Shown in pieces: positions 8,557-17,499 of a stretch of DNA of 64,000 nt. Position 1 is the stretch's first letter. Each line of letters starts with the position of its first letter. The notes under the pieces were generated by a model. That model had not been told where the DNA came from. It searched no databases and was given only the letters and a program-made list of their open reading frames with translations. The DNA is taken from the NCBI GenBank assembly GCA_965220075.1, contig OZ244806.1, positions 744,001-808,000 of the forward strand. Reading direction: 5' to 3'. Source of the stretch: G965220075 sp965220075. Its GTDB lineage: Bacteria > Chloroflexota > UBA11872. A program made the position numbers and the translations under genes.

Positions 8557-9447
8557 ATGAACCCGGCGACGCCCCCGGTCACCGAGAAAGAGCCTGCTTT
8601 GTCCTCCCGAGAGCTCCACTTCGGGCATTTTTCTAAGATTCGCGAGTATCGCGAGGTCAATAGGGAACTCATCAAGCAGGTTTTTGAGCATCTTCCCAAT
8701 CCGTTTCTGCATGTCGACGTGGCGACCGGAACCGGTCTGGTGCCGCAGCTGCTCATCGAGCAGGCCGAGCGTCGCGGCGTTCGGGGTACCGTCATCGCCG
8801 TCGACCGGGATGCCAGCGTGCTTGAGATCGCCAAAAGAGTCACGCCGCAAAGCGCGAATGTGAATGTCGAGTTTATCCAGGGCGACGCGCGCGATCTCCC
8901 CGCGGTGCTGGATGGCAAAGTCAAGCCTGGCACGGCGGACAGCGTGAGCATCCATGACGCTATTCACGAGATCGTGGAAGAGAAAGACCAGCGCGCGATC
9001 TACCGCAGTCTCAGCGCGATTTCCAGAGTCGGTGCTTTGCTGTCCTCCAACAGCACTTTTACGACGAAATCCATGGCGATCGGCAATTCGTTTCGTGGTC
9101 ATGGGGAGTGGAGGCTGCACTTCGCCAAGCTGGCCAACGCCATTCGTAACAGGAACGCGCCTAAGATGCCCTTCCGCGATCCTGAAGAGTATATTAAGAT
9201 GATTTGTGATGCTGGATTTGACATAATCTACGATGGCCAGAAAACGGTGCATCTATCGCGTGTGGCGCTAAAATCAATTGCGCGATACCCCACATTTATA
9301 GAGGGTTTCTGCCGCGATTTGAAATTCAAGCGAGAGTTTAGTCTGGCGGAGATGAGCCAAAAGATGGTTGAGTCCGTCGATCGTATTCGATCCGACGGTC
9401 TACCGCGTCTTTGGCACGAGATTATCGGATGTAAGAGGGACGCTTAA
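8557..9447 (+). CDS. Class I SAM-dependent methyltransferase
   Basis: The 296-residue product has the SAM-binding motif I LHVDVATGTGLVPQLL at about residues 47-62. An acidic residue ending strand 2 follows (VIAVDRDASVLEIA), then the FIQGDARDLP segment of motif II/III. The rest (SVSIHDAIHEIVEEKDQRAIYR, then a C-terminal cap with FRDPEEYIKMICDAGFDIIYDG) resembles small-molecule methyltransferases. The ATG at 8557-8559 is preferred over an in-frame ATG at 8446, because the intervening residues are low complexity and unlike the family. Codon use in the second half is visibly less GC-biased than in neighbouring genes. The substrate is not identifiable. Confidence 0.8.
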   Translation: MNPATPPVTEKEPALSSRELHFGHFSKIREYREVNRELIKQVFEHLPNPFLHVDVATGTGLVPQLLIEQAERRGVRGTVIAVDRDASVLEIAKRVTPQSANVNVEFIQGDARDLPAVLDGKVKPGTADSVSIHDAIHEIVEEKDQRAIYRSLSAISRVGALLSSNSTFTTKSMAIGNSFRGHGEWRLHFAKLANAIRNRNAPKMPFRDPEEYIKMICDAGFDIIYDGQKTVHLSRVALKSIARYPTFIEGFCRDLKFKREFSLAEMSQKMVESVDRIRSDGLPRLWHEIIGCKRDA

Positions 9448-9556
9448 CCCTCTGTGGTAGCGTCTGAAGAGCCTGGGCATTCTCACGCATGTCTAACAAT
9501 CGTGAGGCACACTTGGGTGTGTCGTTGGAGGACATTCTGAAGGTTTGCCGCCGCGC

Positions 9557-11251
9557 ATGACTCAATTCCGTTCCCTGGCATCCGGTGGGTGCCGAGTGCT
9601 CGTCGTTGCGCTGGCGGCCGGCCTCATCGGTGCCGCGTGCGCTTCGGACTCGTCCGACCGGGAAGCGCCCTCACGCGTGACGGCCGCGGCGCCGACCTCG
9701 GTCGCGCCCGCCGACACCCCCACTCCCGAACCGTCTCCCAGTCAGACCCCTGACCCGGCGCCCACTGCCGCGCGTCGGGGGCCAACGCCCGTCAACTTCG
9801 ATATCCCGCCCACGCCTTCGGTCGTATCCGAGGACCACCCATGCCTCTCATTGGTCGACCATCAGGTTGCTCCCTCCATACCCTCCGCGCCTTTCGACCA
9901 GGCGGACCTCTGCGATCTGATGAACAGGCTCGTTCTCTCCGACACCTTCGAGCCGCGCACTCAGTTGTTCGGCGTAATCGAGCAGGCTAACGACGAGCGG
10001 CTGGTGCCTGTGCTGATCGAGTTGCTGTGGGCCATGGAGGTCGGGCCGTTGCCGCCGTCGGACTACCGGCTCGCCATCCTGACTCTCAATGCTCTCACCG
10101 GTCAGGAATTGCGCTCCTGGCCGGAATGGGTGGGCTGGTACGCCGGCACCTCGATCCAACCGCCGCCCGGCTTCGTCGATTGGAAGGGCTATCTCTTCGA
10201 ACCGCTCGACCGTCGCTTCCGGCAGTTCTTTTCCGAGACGCATCCGCGCCGCATCCGGGTCGAGGAAGTTGTCTGGGGGGGCGTCAGGCTTGACGGAATC
10301 CCGCCGCTGGATGACCCCACCACCATCGCGGCCGTCGATGCCGATTACCTCGAGCCGGAAGATCTGGTTTTTGGCGTCTCCCTGGGCGGCGAGCAGCGCG
10401 CCTATCCACTGCGCATCATGGATTGGCACGAGATGGTCAATGACGTCGTGGGCGGTATCCCCGTCTCGCTCGCCTACTGCACGCTGTGCGGCGCCGGAGT
10501 GTTGTACGACGGGCGGGTCGGCGACGAGGTGTTCACTTTCGCTTCGTCGGGATTTCTAATGCGTAGCAACAAGCTTATGTACGATCGCAAAACCCTCACT
10601 CTTTGGAACCAGCTCACCGGCGAACCGGTACTTGGCGCGTTGGCCGACTCCAGCATTCGCCTAAGCATTCTGCCGGTCGTAGTAACTACCTGGGCCGCTT
10701 GGACCGAGCAGCATCCCGACACTCGAGTGCTGAGCGTAGATACTGGTTTCCCTCGTAACTACCGGCGCGGGACTGGCTATGGCGACTACTACACGAGCTC
10801 GGAGACGATGTTCGCCGTGCCGCTGCGGCGCGACCCGCTCGCCCAGAAAGATCGCGTCTTCGCCATCACGCTGGACGGTCTGCCGCGCGCCTATCCCACC
10901 GAGGACGTGACGCGCGAGGGCGTCGTCAACGACAGGCTGGGTGACACCAACCTGGCCGTCATCGGCCTGCGCGGCGATCTCACCGGCACGGGATTCGATC
11001 AGTCCAATAACCCTGTTTCGTGGGACGCGGGCGCCGAGGTTCGCGCCTATGAGCGCCGCGACCATACTTTCAGCCCCGGCCCGGACGTGGATACGGTGCA
11101 GGACGAGACGGGCGCTTTGTGGCGTGTTGGCGAGGAGGCTCTGGAAGGTCCCGCGGGTCAGTCACTCGCCCGCCTTCCGGGCCATCTGGCCTATTGGTTC
11201 GGGTGGCTCAACTACTTTCCGCAGACCACGGTGTACGGCATCGACGAGTAG
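9557..11251 (+). CDS. DUF3179-family secreted lipoprotein
   Basis: The 564-residue product starts with a signal sequence (VLVVALAAGLIGAAC) ending in a cysteine suited to lipid attachment. A Thr/Pro/Ala-rich linker of about 50 residues follows. The C-terminal half matches DUF3179, with DWHEMVNDVVGGIPVSLAYC, TLCGAGVLYDG, FASSGFLMRSNKLMYDRKT and LWNQLTGEPVLG in the usual order. The two cysteines of YCTLCG are conserved in this family. Its biochemical function is unknown, although the protein is common in marine bacteria and archaea. The region between the linker and DUF3179 (about residues 90-230) is unassigned. An in-frame TTG lies at 9545. I chose the ATG at 9557; neither has an ideal ribosome-binding site. 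Confidence 0.85.
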   Translation: MTQFRSLASGGCRVLVVALAAGLIGAACASDSSDREAPSRVTAAAPTSVAPADTPTPEPSPSQTPDPAPTAARRGPTPVNFDIPPTPSVVSEDHPCLSLVDHQVAPSIPSAPFDQADLCDLMNRLVLSDTFEPRTQLFGVIEQANDERLVPVLIELLWAMEVGPLPPSDYRLAILTLNALTGQELRSWPEWVGWYAGTSIQPPPGFVDWKGYLFEPLDRRFRQFFSETHPRRIRVEEVVWGGVRLDGIPPLDDPTTIAAVDADYLEPEDLVFGVSLGGEQRAYPLRIMDWHEMVNDVVGGIPVSLAYCTLCGAGVLYDGRVGDEVFTFASSGFLMRSNKLMYDRKTLTLWNQLTGEPVLGALADSSIRLSILPVVVTTWAAWTEQHPDTRVLSVDTGFPRNYRRGTGYGDYYTSSETMFAVPLRRDPLAQKDRVFAITLDGLPRAYPTEDVTREGVVNDRLGDTNLAVIGLRGDLTGTGFDQSNNPVSWDAGAEVRAYERRDHTFSPGPDVDTVQDETGALWRVGEEALEGPAGQSLARLPGHLAYWFGWLNYFPQTTVYGIDE

Positions 11252-11306
11252 CCGGTCCTGCGTCCCAATGCGGGCGGCGCCCGCTCTTTTCCCGCAGCGG
11301 GAGAAC

Positions 11307-11421
11307 TTTGCGTAACCCCTCGTCATTCCCGCGCACGCGGGAATCCAGGCCCCGCCCAACCTGGAACCGCGCCGGGTTCTCCCCGGACATCCTTAGCCTG
11401 ACCGGGTTGTGCAAACGTCTC
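11307..11421. repeat. Dispersed 115-bp repeat, copy 1
   Basis: This stretch recurs at 44153-44267 in the same orientation with only four mismatches that I could find by eye. It contains the near-palindrome ATTCCCGCGCACGCGGGAAT at 11325-11344, able to form a hairpin. It lies between the DUF3179 lipoprotein stop and a convergent small gene, filling most of that gap. It encodes no plausible protein. It looks like a non-autonomous dispersed element of the REP/MITE kind. Confidence 0.75.
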
Positions 11422-11492
11422 AGGCGGCGGGACGCGTTGAGCGCGGCGGTTGGGCTGTCGCGATGATCCGATAGGGCGGGCGCCAAGGCGTC

Positions 11493-11867
11493 TTATTCGC
11501 GCGTGCCGGCCCCGTCCTCCGGCTCGCGAAAGATGAGTCGGAAGATATAGCCCAGCCAGGCGAGGCCCACCAATACCACCGGGACCGCGACGATGGCGAT
11601 GGACGGCGACCGCGCGGGATCCTCGGATTGCGCCGGCCTGGGCGAAGCTTCCCCGTTCGCTTGTTCTATCCCGGACGGCGGCACGTGCGGAGTCTCATTT
11701 GAGGACGCGGCCAGGGACGGTCCCGCCAGCCCGACGATCAACCCGGCGGCGGCCAGAAAAACAAGCAGGCCATGGACGCCGCGCATCACGATTGAGGGTA
11801 ACGCGCCTAAGCTGCCCCGCCGGGCGGGCGCGAGCCCCTCGGGACGCGCACGCCGCGCGGAGCTCAC
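11493..11867 (-). CDS. Small secreted or anchored protein of unknown function
   Basis: The product is 124 residues if it starts at the GTG (11865-11867), which overlaps the preceding MBL-fold gene by four bases (GTGA). An ATG at 11784-11786 would give a cleaner signal peptide: RGVHGLLVFLAAAGLIVGLAG followed by PSLA-ASS, with an AxA-like cleavage site. A short Pro/Glu/Ser-rich stretch follows, and then one transmembrane helix (SIAIVAVPVVLVGLAWLGYIF) with a basic and acidic tail. The topology would be an outside loop of roughly 40 residues with an inside C-terminus. I recognise no family. Overlap with the upstream gene suggests the two are cotranscribed. Confidence 0.5.
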   Translation of the reverse strand: MSSARRARPEGLAPARRGSLGALPSIVMRGVHGLLVFLAAAGLIVGLAGPSLAASSNETPHVPPSGIEQANGEASPRPAQSEDPARSPSIAIVAVPVVLVGLAWLGYIFRLIFREPEDGAGTRE

Positions 11868-12586
11868 CCCGTGCGCGTGTAGCCGGAGGGCTCCAGCACC
11901 ACAATCGACGGCCGGCCCAGCGCCGCCGTGTCGAGCGGAAGGGACACGCTGGTGCTCCGTGTGAACAGGACGGGATCGCGGGCGCGCCGTTCAAGCAGCA
12001 CGTCCACCTTGCTCATGACGCGCAGCTGGCCGGTCACGGGCGGCACGTTGTAGTGCATGGGGATGATCCAGGTAGGGTCAAGAAAATCGATCATGGGATC
12101 GAGCTCGTCGATCGACAGCGTGAGGCCTTCCCCCGCCAGCGCCAGCAGGACGTCGCAGTGACCGGCGAACGGAGCGATCTCGTCTGTGCTGAGTCCGTAG
12201 CCGAGATCGCCCATGTGCATAACCCACAAGTCGCCCGCCCGGAAGGCGTAGAGGGCGTTGTCCTTGGCACCGTCGGGGTGCTCGGGCGTCTCCGCCGCCG
12301 CCACCGCGATTATGGGCGCTCCGTTGATCTCGGCGTCGCACCTACCCTCGGCCACGTCCAGGGCGTTGATCACCCGCGGGTTGCCCCGCACGAGACCCAG
12401 GTTCGAGTGGGCCGTGTCGGTGAGCGAGCTGGCGATTATCGAGTCGGCGTCGATCTGGTGCGCCAACTCCGCGGGTTCGGTAAGACCCAGCACGGTCGGC
12501 TCGTGCGGGTCCGTGGCGATCACGGGTCCGCCATCCGTCCACACGCGAAAGCAGGCCAGCGCCACCCATTCGAGATGCAAGGCCAT
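11864..12586 (-). CDS. MBL-fold (UlaG-like) protein with an altered metal site
   Basis: This 240-residue protein follows the layout of UlaG-like metallo-beta-lactamase-fold hydrolases: LEWVALACFRV at the start, VMHMGDLGYGLS near residue 130 (family pattern HxGDxG), and WIIPMHYNVPP near residue 180 (pattern IPMHY). Where the family has the metal-binding THxHxDH, this protein reads SSLTDTAHSNLG at about residue 50, so most metal ligands are replaced. It may have lost hydrolase activity or changed metal use. The start is the ATG at 12584-12586, one base after the stop of the upstream TIM-barrel isomerase gene, so the two are almost certainly cotranscribed and may serve one sugar or phosphosugar pathway. 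Confidence 0.7.
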   Translation of the reverse strand: MALHLEWVALACFRVWTDGGPVIATDPHEPTVLGLTEPAELAHQIDADSIIASSLTDTAHSNLGLVRGNPRVINALDVAEGRCDAEINGAPIIAVAAAETPEHPDGAKDNALYAFRAGDLWVMHMGDLGYGLSTDEIAPFAGHCDVLLALAGEGLTLSIDELDPMIDFLDPTWIIPMHYNVPPVTGQLRVMSKVDVLLERRARDPVLFTRSTSVSLPLDTAALGRPSIVVLEPSGYTRTG

Positions 12587-12587
12587 T

Positions 12588-13604
12588 TCAGGTCTCCTTC
12601 TGCGGCAGATCGAATCCGCCCGCGCGCTGCATGCCGGCGACCTCCCACCATTTCGCCTCGGGCTGCTTCTCCAGCACCATGGGCTTGAGGAACTCAACCG
12701 CCTTCTCGAGGCCCTCCTCGACGTCGAAGTACTCGGACTCCATCTCCACCGAGAGCACGTGGTCGTATCCCACGAAGCGCAGGGTCGCGGCGAACTCACG
12801 CCAGAACTCGGCGCCATGGCCCCATCCGCAGAGCGTGTAGGTCCAGGCCCGATCTTCGGGAACCTCGACCGAGGTCGTGTCCATCAAACCGCGTAAGCGC
12901 GCGTTGTGCGAGTGAATGGCGGTGTCCTTGGCGTGAATGTGCCGCACCAGCGGCCCAAGGAAGCGAACGGCCTCGATGGGATCGATGCTCTGGTACCACA
13001 AATGCGAAGTGTCGAGGTTGCAGGCGGCAACCGGTCCCAGCTCGTCGTGCAGCCGTTTTAGGGTTATCGGGTTGTGAACCATGTCGCCGCCGTGCATCTC
13101 GAAGCAAAGGGTCAGGCCGTGATCCGCCGCGATCTTGCCGTGCTCGCGCCAGTAGGGCAGCAGACGCTTCTCCCACTGCCATTCCACCGTGTCACGCAGG
13201 TAGTCCCATTCGGCGAAGGCCACCCAGTTCGGAGCGGTGTCGCCTTCGGCGCCCTCGGGCAGGCCGGACAGCAGGGTCATAAGCGGAATCTCGGCCATCT
13301 CCGCTAGCTGGCAGGCCTGGCGGAACTGGCGCGAGTACTCGGCCGCGGCCGCCTTGTCGGGGGTCAGTGGCGCTCCGTGGCCAAGCAGCGCGCTGATCTC
13401 CAGGTCGTGCCTGGCGAACGAATCCAGCCAGCGCCGTACCTCGCCCTTGTCTTTGACGAGGCGCTCGCGGTCGCAGTACTTAGTGGTGCTGCCCAGGCCG
13501 CAGGCGCCGACCTCTACCGCGCCCAAGCCGATATCGCGGGCATAGCGCAAGCCGTCCTCGAACTCGAGATGCATGAGATTCGCTGAGATAACGCCCAGTT
13601 TCAT
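12588..13604 (-). CDS. Sugar phosphate isomerase/epimerase (xylose-isomerase-like TIM barrel)
   Basis: The 338-residue product belongs to the AP-endonuclease-2/IolE-like TIM-barrel family that isomerises or epimerises sugars and inositol derivatives. Visible features are MKLGVISANLMHLEFEDG, IGLGAVEVGACG (strand 2), LTLCFEMHGGDMVHN with the metal-binding Glu and His, CNLDTSHLWYQSIDP (metal Asp/His), VRHIHAKDT and HVLSVEMESEYFDVEEGLEKAVEFL. The ATG at 13602-13604 is preceded by a GGGGGAG ribosome-binding site. An in-frame start 87 bases further upstream lacks family similarity. It heads a three-gene unit with the MBL-fold protein and the small membrane protein. The exact substrate cannot be read from the sequence. 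Confidence 0.85.
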   Translation of the reverse strand: MKLGVISANLMHLEFEDGLRYARDIGLGAVEVGACGLGSTTKYCDRERLVKDKGEVRRWLDSFARHDLEISALLGHGAPLTPDKAAAAEYSRQFRQACQLAEMAEIPLMTLLSGLPEGAEGDTAPNWVAFAEWDYLRDTVEWQWEKRLLPYWREHGKIAADHGLTLCFEMHGGDMVHNPITLKRLHDELGPVAACNLDTSHLWYQSIDPIEAVRFLGPLVRHIHAKDTAIHSHNARLRGLMDTTSVEVPEDRAWTYTLCGWGHGAEFWREFAATLRFVGYDHVLSVEMESEYFDVEEGLEKAVEFLKPMVLEKQPEAKWWEVAGMQRAGGFDLPQKET

Positions 13605-13765
13605 GACTCCCCCAAAGCTCCGCGGGCCAGCAGTTAGAGTGCGTGTATGGTCGCACGCAGCGGCGCCGCCGGCGGATTGAGACCGCCCCAATTCCGCATG
13701 CCGACGGACTTTGGGCCTGAGACCCCTGTGCGTCCAATGACTGGAACGGTTCGGCGCCCATAACC

Positions 13766-14677
13766 ATGCGGCCCACGTTCCGGCTCACCGACCTGGTTGC
13801 GGGCTTCGAACGGCTCGGCCTCGCGAGCGCGCGGATCGCAATCGTGCACAGCTCGTTGAGCGCGTTCGGATGGGTGGAAGGCGGTGCCGGCACGGTTATC
13901 GGCGCGCTTCGTGCGGTGGTTCCCACCCTGGTTGTGCCGGCCTTCGACTACGCCGCGCTGCTGCCCCGGCCGCCCGACGTGCACATACCCGACAACGCCG
14001 ACGAGCCGGGCCGCGCCCGTGACTGGGACGAGTTCCGACGCGCGCTCGCGGCGACGCCGCCCTATCGTGGCGATGCTCCCCCGCACCGCAGCATGGGTGC
14101 AATCCCCGCCGCGTTGCTCGGTGAGCCCGACGTGATGCGCAGTCCCGTGCCCACGGCGTCATTCGCGGCGGTCGGTCCGCGGGCCGCGTCCCTCACCGCC
14201 GCGGGCACGCTGGACTTTGCCAACGGGGTGCTGCACGCAGCCGCCCGCGAAGGCGCCCTGATCGTGTTGCTAGGCGTTGGTCATACCGTGAATACCACCA
14301 TTCACGTGGCCGAGCATCTGGAGCGCCGGGGCAGCTTCACGCGTTTCGCCCGCGTCGACGACCGGCCGGAGGGCTGGATCGCGGTGCGCGGGATTGGCGG
14401 CAACTCAAGCGGTTTCGACGCCATCGAGCCGCACCTGCGACCGTCGACGCGTGAGACTGCAATCGGAAACGCGCGCTGCCGCGCGGTCCCGGCCCAGCGC
14501 GTGATCGACGTGGCGCGCCGCTTGATTCGTCGAGACGAGACGGCGCTCCTCAACCTGGCCGACGAGCACGCTCGCGACGCGGTAAACCAGCGCCGGCACT
14601 ACACTGCGCGGATTGCGCCAACAGATGTAGCCGGCGCCGCGCGAGCGGCGTCGCGCAGTTGCTCGGCAGAGGAGTGA
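13766..14677 (+). CDS. AAC(3)-family aminoglycoside N-acetyltransferase-like protein
   Basis: The 303-residue protein carries the hallmarks of the AAC(3)/FrbF fold: IVHSSLSAFGWVEGGAGTVI near residue 25, PPHRSMGAIPAALL near 108, SFAAVGPRA near 130, and LLGVGHTVNTTIHVAEH near 175 with the catalytic-site histidine region. Characterised members acetylate the 3-amino group of aminoglycosides using acetyl-CoA. Chromosomal relatives in non-pathogens often act on other amines, so resistance should not be assumed. Three bases separate its stop from the next gene, whose GAGGAG ribosome site lies inside this gene's end, so the two are coupled. Confidence 0.85.
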   Translation: MRPTFRLTDLVAGFERLGLASARIAIVHSSLSAFGWVEGGAGTVIGALRAVVPTLVVPAFDYAALLPRPPDVHIPDNADEPGRARDWDEFRRALAATPPYRGDAPPHRSMGAIPAALLGEPDVMRSPVPTASFAAVGPRAASLTAAGTLDFANGVLHAAAREGALIVLLGVGHTVNTTIHVAEHLERRGSFTRFARVDDRPEGWIAVRGIGGNSSGFDAIEPHLRPSTRETAIGNARCRAVPAQRVIDVARRLIRRDETALLNLADEHARDAVNQRRHYTARIAPTDVAGAARAASRSCSAEE

Positions 14678-14680
14678 GCG

Positions 14681-15388
14681 ATGGAGATCCTCATGGTCAG
14701 GGTCAACGTGAAGCCCGAGCACCTCGACGCGTTTCTGCCCGAGGTGATCGACGACGCTAAAGGGTCGATAGCGCAGGAGCCGGGCTGCCGGCGGTTCGAC
14801 GTCATTCAGGACGAAGATGAGCCGACCAAGATCGGCCTGTGCGAGGTCTACAACGATCAAGCCGCCGTCGACGACCACCTCTCGCGCCCGCACTTCCTTC
14901 ACTATCGCGATACGACGGCCGACTGGATTGCAAGGCCTACCGCTGTTTCGAGATGCCAGCTGATATTTCCCGCCGGCGACGCCCACTGGGACTCGGCGCG
15001 GCCGTCCGCGGTGGAGAGCCCGGCCTTCGAAGGCGGCCTCTACGTCGTGCACGCCCCGTTACTCGTGCAAGACGACCGCATAGACGACTTCATCAACGCA
15101 CTGTGCCTGGACGCCATCGCGTCGGTAAACGAGGAGCAGGGCTGCTTGCGGTTCGACGTATTTCAGAACAAGGAAAACCCGTCCGAGCTCTACCTGTATG
15201 AGGTCTACGTCAACGAGTCGGCGTTCGACTCCCACGTCGCCACGCCGCACTTCGAGGAGTGGTTTGAAACCACGAAAGACTGGTACGCGCCTGGGTTCTC
15301 GATCGACGAGAGCGACGACGTGATCAACGGCTCGAACGTGTGGCCGCCCGACAACTGGCAGTGGGGCTCAGGCGCGCCGGCGCACTAG
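14681..15388 (+). CDS. Double antibiotic-biosynthesis-monooxygenase (ABM) domain protein
   Basis: The 235-residue product consists of two ferredoxin-like ABM domains. The first (residues 1-90) has MEILMVRVNVKPEHLDAFL, EPGCRRFDVIQDEDEPTKIG and EVYNDQAAVDDHLSRPHF. The second (about 120-215) repeats the plan with DRIDDFINAL, EQGCLRFDVFQNKENPSELY and EVYVNESAFDSHVATPHFEEW. Single-domain ABM proteins are cofactor-free quinol or polyketide monooxygenases that act as dimers, so this gene encodes a built-in dimer. Translation is probably coupled to the AAC(3)-like gene upstream. No substrate is indicated. Confidence 0.8.
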   Translation: MEILMVRVNVKPEHLDAFLPEVIDDAKGSIAQEPGCRRFDVIQDEDEPTKIGLCEVYNDQAAVDDHLSRPHFLHYRDTTADWIARPTAVSRCQLIFPAGDAHWDSARPSAVESPAFEGGLYVVHAPLLVQDDRIDDFINALCLDAIASVNEEQGCLRFDVFQNKENPSELYLYEVYVNESAFDSHVATPHFEEWFETTKDWYAPGFSIDESDDVINGSNVWPPDNWQWGSGAPAH

Positions 15389-15474
15389 CAAGCCGTGATG
15401 CCGGGCGGCCCGCTGCCTTTGCCTACAAGGGTCTGCCTGTACTAGGTCGGGCGCCCCGTGGCGCGAACGGCCTC

Positions 15475-16362
15475 TTAGCGCGCCCGGCCGATAATCCGCA
15501 TTAGCCGCGCGTGCGCCGGCAGGCTTACTGCCGCCGCATACCCACCCACGATCGTGGGGTCGGGCCGGTTGTATAAGCGCTCGTTGCCGCGCATGTCGCT
15601 GACACGGCCGCCGGCGGCCGCGATGATCGGCTCGAGGGCGGCGATGTCCCACTCCGAAGGACCGCCTTCCGGATTGGCCAGAAAAGCGTGCATGCCCCGC
15701 TCGAACAGCAATGGCGCGCCGGCCAGCCCGGTGCTGGCGGGGGTCACTTCCACCTCCGGAGCGCGTGCGCCCACACTCTCGAGCAGTGCTTGTCCGCTCA
15801 GCGTCGCGGCTATCCGAAAAACTGATGCAGGGTCGGGCCGCGGCTGCCAGGGCTCGCGGCCGCCGTCCCGTTCGCGCCAGACGCCAACCCCCGGAGCCCC
15901 CGCATGCAGATAGTTCTCCGCGGGCCAATAGGCCACGCCCAGCACCGGCCTGTGATCGCGCACCAGCGCCAGCAGCACGGCCCATTTCCGGCTGCCTTCC
16001 ACGAAGCTGCGCGTCCCGTCGATTGGGTCGACGATCCAGCAGCGCGGGTTGGCCAGCCGCGTCGGATCGTCGGGCGTCTCCTCCGAGAGCACCGCGTCAC
16101 ACGGAAACGCGCTCCGCAGGGCCTCGCCGATCAGAGCGTCGGCGGCCAGGTCGGCGGATGTCACGAAGGTTCCGTCCGGCTTGCGCTCGACCCTCGCGTC
16201 GCCGCGCCGAAAGAGTTCCAGCGCCGCGTCGCCCGCCTTGCGCACCGTCTCAATGGCGAACTCGAGCTCGCAGGAGAGCTCGACAGCAGGCCGGGTGCCG
16301 CTTTCGGCTTCTGGCGATGCTCGATTGAGTCCTTCCACCGATTGATAGCTGTCCTCAGTCAA
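15475..16362 (-). CDS. Inositol-monophosphatase-family phosphatase
   Basis: The 295-residue product shows the Mg/Li-dependent phosphatase signatures: VLSEETPDD (metal Glu) near residue 93, DPIDGTRSFVEGSRKWAV (motif A) near 111, and SEWDIAALEPIIAAAGG (motif B) near 245. GTFVTSADLAADALI before the first motif is typical of the HisN/CysQ/SuhB group. Possible substrates are inositol phosphate, histidinol phosphate or 3'-phosphoadenosine 5'-phosphate, and no single one can be chosen. The first 30 residues are variable and unlike the family, so the real start may be internal. It is convergent with the ABM gene and separate from the molybdate operon behind it. Confidence 0.85.
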   Translation of the reverse strand: MTEDSYQSVEGLNRASPEAESGTRPAVELSCELEFAIETVRKAGDAALELFRRGDARVERKPDGTFVTSADLAADALIGEALRSAFPCDAVLSEETPDDPTRLANPRCWIVDPIDGTRSFVEGSRKWAVLLALVRDHRPVLGVAYWPAENYLHAGAPGVGVWRERDGGREPWQPRPDPASVFRIAATLSGQALLESVGARAPEVEVTPASTGLAGAPLLFERGMHAFLANPEGGPSEWDIAALEPIIAAAGGRVSDMRGNERLYNRPDPTIVGGYAAAVSLPAHARLMRIIGRAR

Positions 16363-16410
16363 TGGCAGGAGACTCCTGCGGACAAAGTGAAGTCATAGAA
16401 CCACGGTGCG

Positions 16411-17499
16411 TCATTCGTCAATCACGTGCACCGCGTCGGGTGGGATGGAGATGCTCCAATCGCGCTGCCGCGCGACGCCCATGACCTCGTAAGGGTGCGC
16501 CGGGACGTCGACTTCCAGGTGATGGGCCGCCTCCGTGCGCGCGCCTTCCACGCGCACGAAGAGCGTGTGTGACGAGCCGTAGGCCGTCTCGCTGACGATC
16601 GTCCCGGCCAGGCGGTTCGTGTGATGGGCCGAGGGACGCTCGCGCCGCTCCAGCAGAATACGGTCGGCGCGGATGGCCGCGTGCACGGCGGCGCCGGGCG
16701 GCCCCGATCCATGGGCGACCTCGATCCGTCCTACGGCCGTCTCCACCGTCATGCTGGTGCCATCGCGGTCAAGCACGCGCCCCGGCAGGATGTTGCGCAC
16801 GTTTAGCAGCTCGGCCGCCCGAACCGTGCGCGGACGGTTGAGCACTTCGTCGCGCGGCCCCACCTGCAAAATGGCGCCCCGGTCGATCACGGCCATGCGC
16901 TCGCCCATGCTGTAGGCCTCGGTCAGGTCGTGCGTCACCAGCAGCACGCTCAGGCCTAGCTCGCGCGCCAGGTGCCGCAACTCCTGCCGCAACGCGGTGC
17001 GGCTGCCGGGATCGAGCGCCGCAAAGGGCTCATCCAGCAGCAGGACCGGAGGCCGCCGCGCCAGGGCGCGCGCCAGCGCTACCCGCTGCGACTGCCCGCC
17101 TGAGATTTCGCCCGGCCGGCGGTCTTCCAGCTCCTCCAGGTGCAGCAGACGCAGGAATTCGTGGATCCGCGCTCGCCGCTCACGCTTTGGCAGGTGCGCG
17201 ATCCCATAGCCGATATTCTGCGCCACAGTCAGGTGCGGAAATAGCGCGTAGTTCTGCACCAGATAGCCTGTGTTGCGCGCATGCGGCGGCACCCGGATTC
17301 GCCTCGCCGCGTCGAAGACCACCGATCCGCCCAGCTGGATGGTGCCTTCGTCCGGTTCGATCAGCCCCGCGATCGCCTCCAACGTCAGAGTCTTGCCCGC
17401 CCCGGAATGACCGAAGAGCGTAACAATCTCCTGACCGACGCACAGCTCGGGTGCGAGTGTGAAGCCGCCCACGCGCTTGCGGATCGCGATCTCGATCAC
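16411..17499 (-). CDS. modC: Molybdate ABC transporter, ATP-binding subunit
   Basis: ModC powers molybdate (or tungstate) import with ModAB. The 362-residue product has Walker A GHSGAGKT at residues 30-37, the signature ISGGQSQRVALARALA near 132, Walker B VLLLDEPFAALD and a switch histidine in LLVTHDLTEAYSMGERM. The C-terminal third (VRNILPGRVLDRDG onward) is a TOBE/MOP-type regulatory domain. The start codon is GTG and overlaps the modB stop by four bases. Third gene of modA-modB-modC. A downstream consumer of molybdenum is suggested by moeA at 47637-48971. Confidence 0.88.
   Translation of the reverse strand: MIEIAIRKRVGGFTLAPELCVGQEIVTLFGHSGAGKTLTLEAIAGLIEPDEGTIQLGGSVVFDAARRIRVPPHARNTGYLVQNYALFPHLTVAQNIGYGIAHLPKRERRARIHEFLRLLHLEELEDRRPGEISGGQSQRVALARALARRPPVLLLDEPFAALDPGSRTALRQELRHLARELGLSVLLVTHDLTEAYSMGERMAVIDRGAILQVGPRDEVLNRPRTVRAAELLNVRNILPGRVLDRDGTSMTVETAVGRIEVAHGSGPPGAAVHAAIRADRILLERRERPSAHHTNRLAGTIVSETAYGSSHTLFVRVEGARTEAAHHLEVDVPAHPYEVMGVARQRDWSISIPPDAVHVIDE

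Noticed and set aside
9490..9545. Terminator-like CACAC/GTGTG hairpin between the methyltransferase and DUF3179 genes
   Set aside because: The stem is only five base pairs and has no following T-run.
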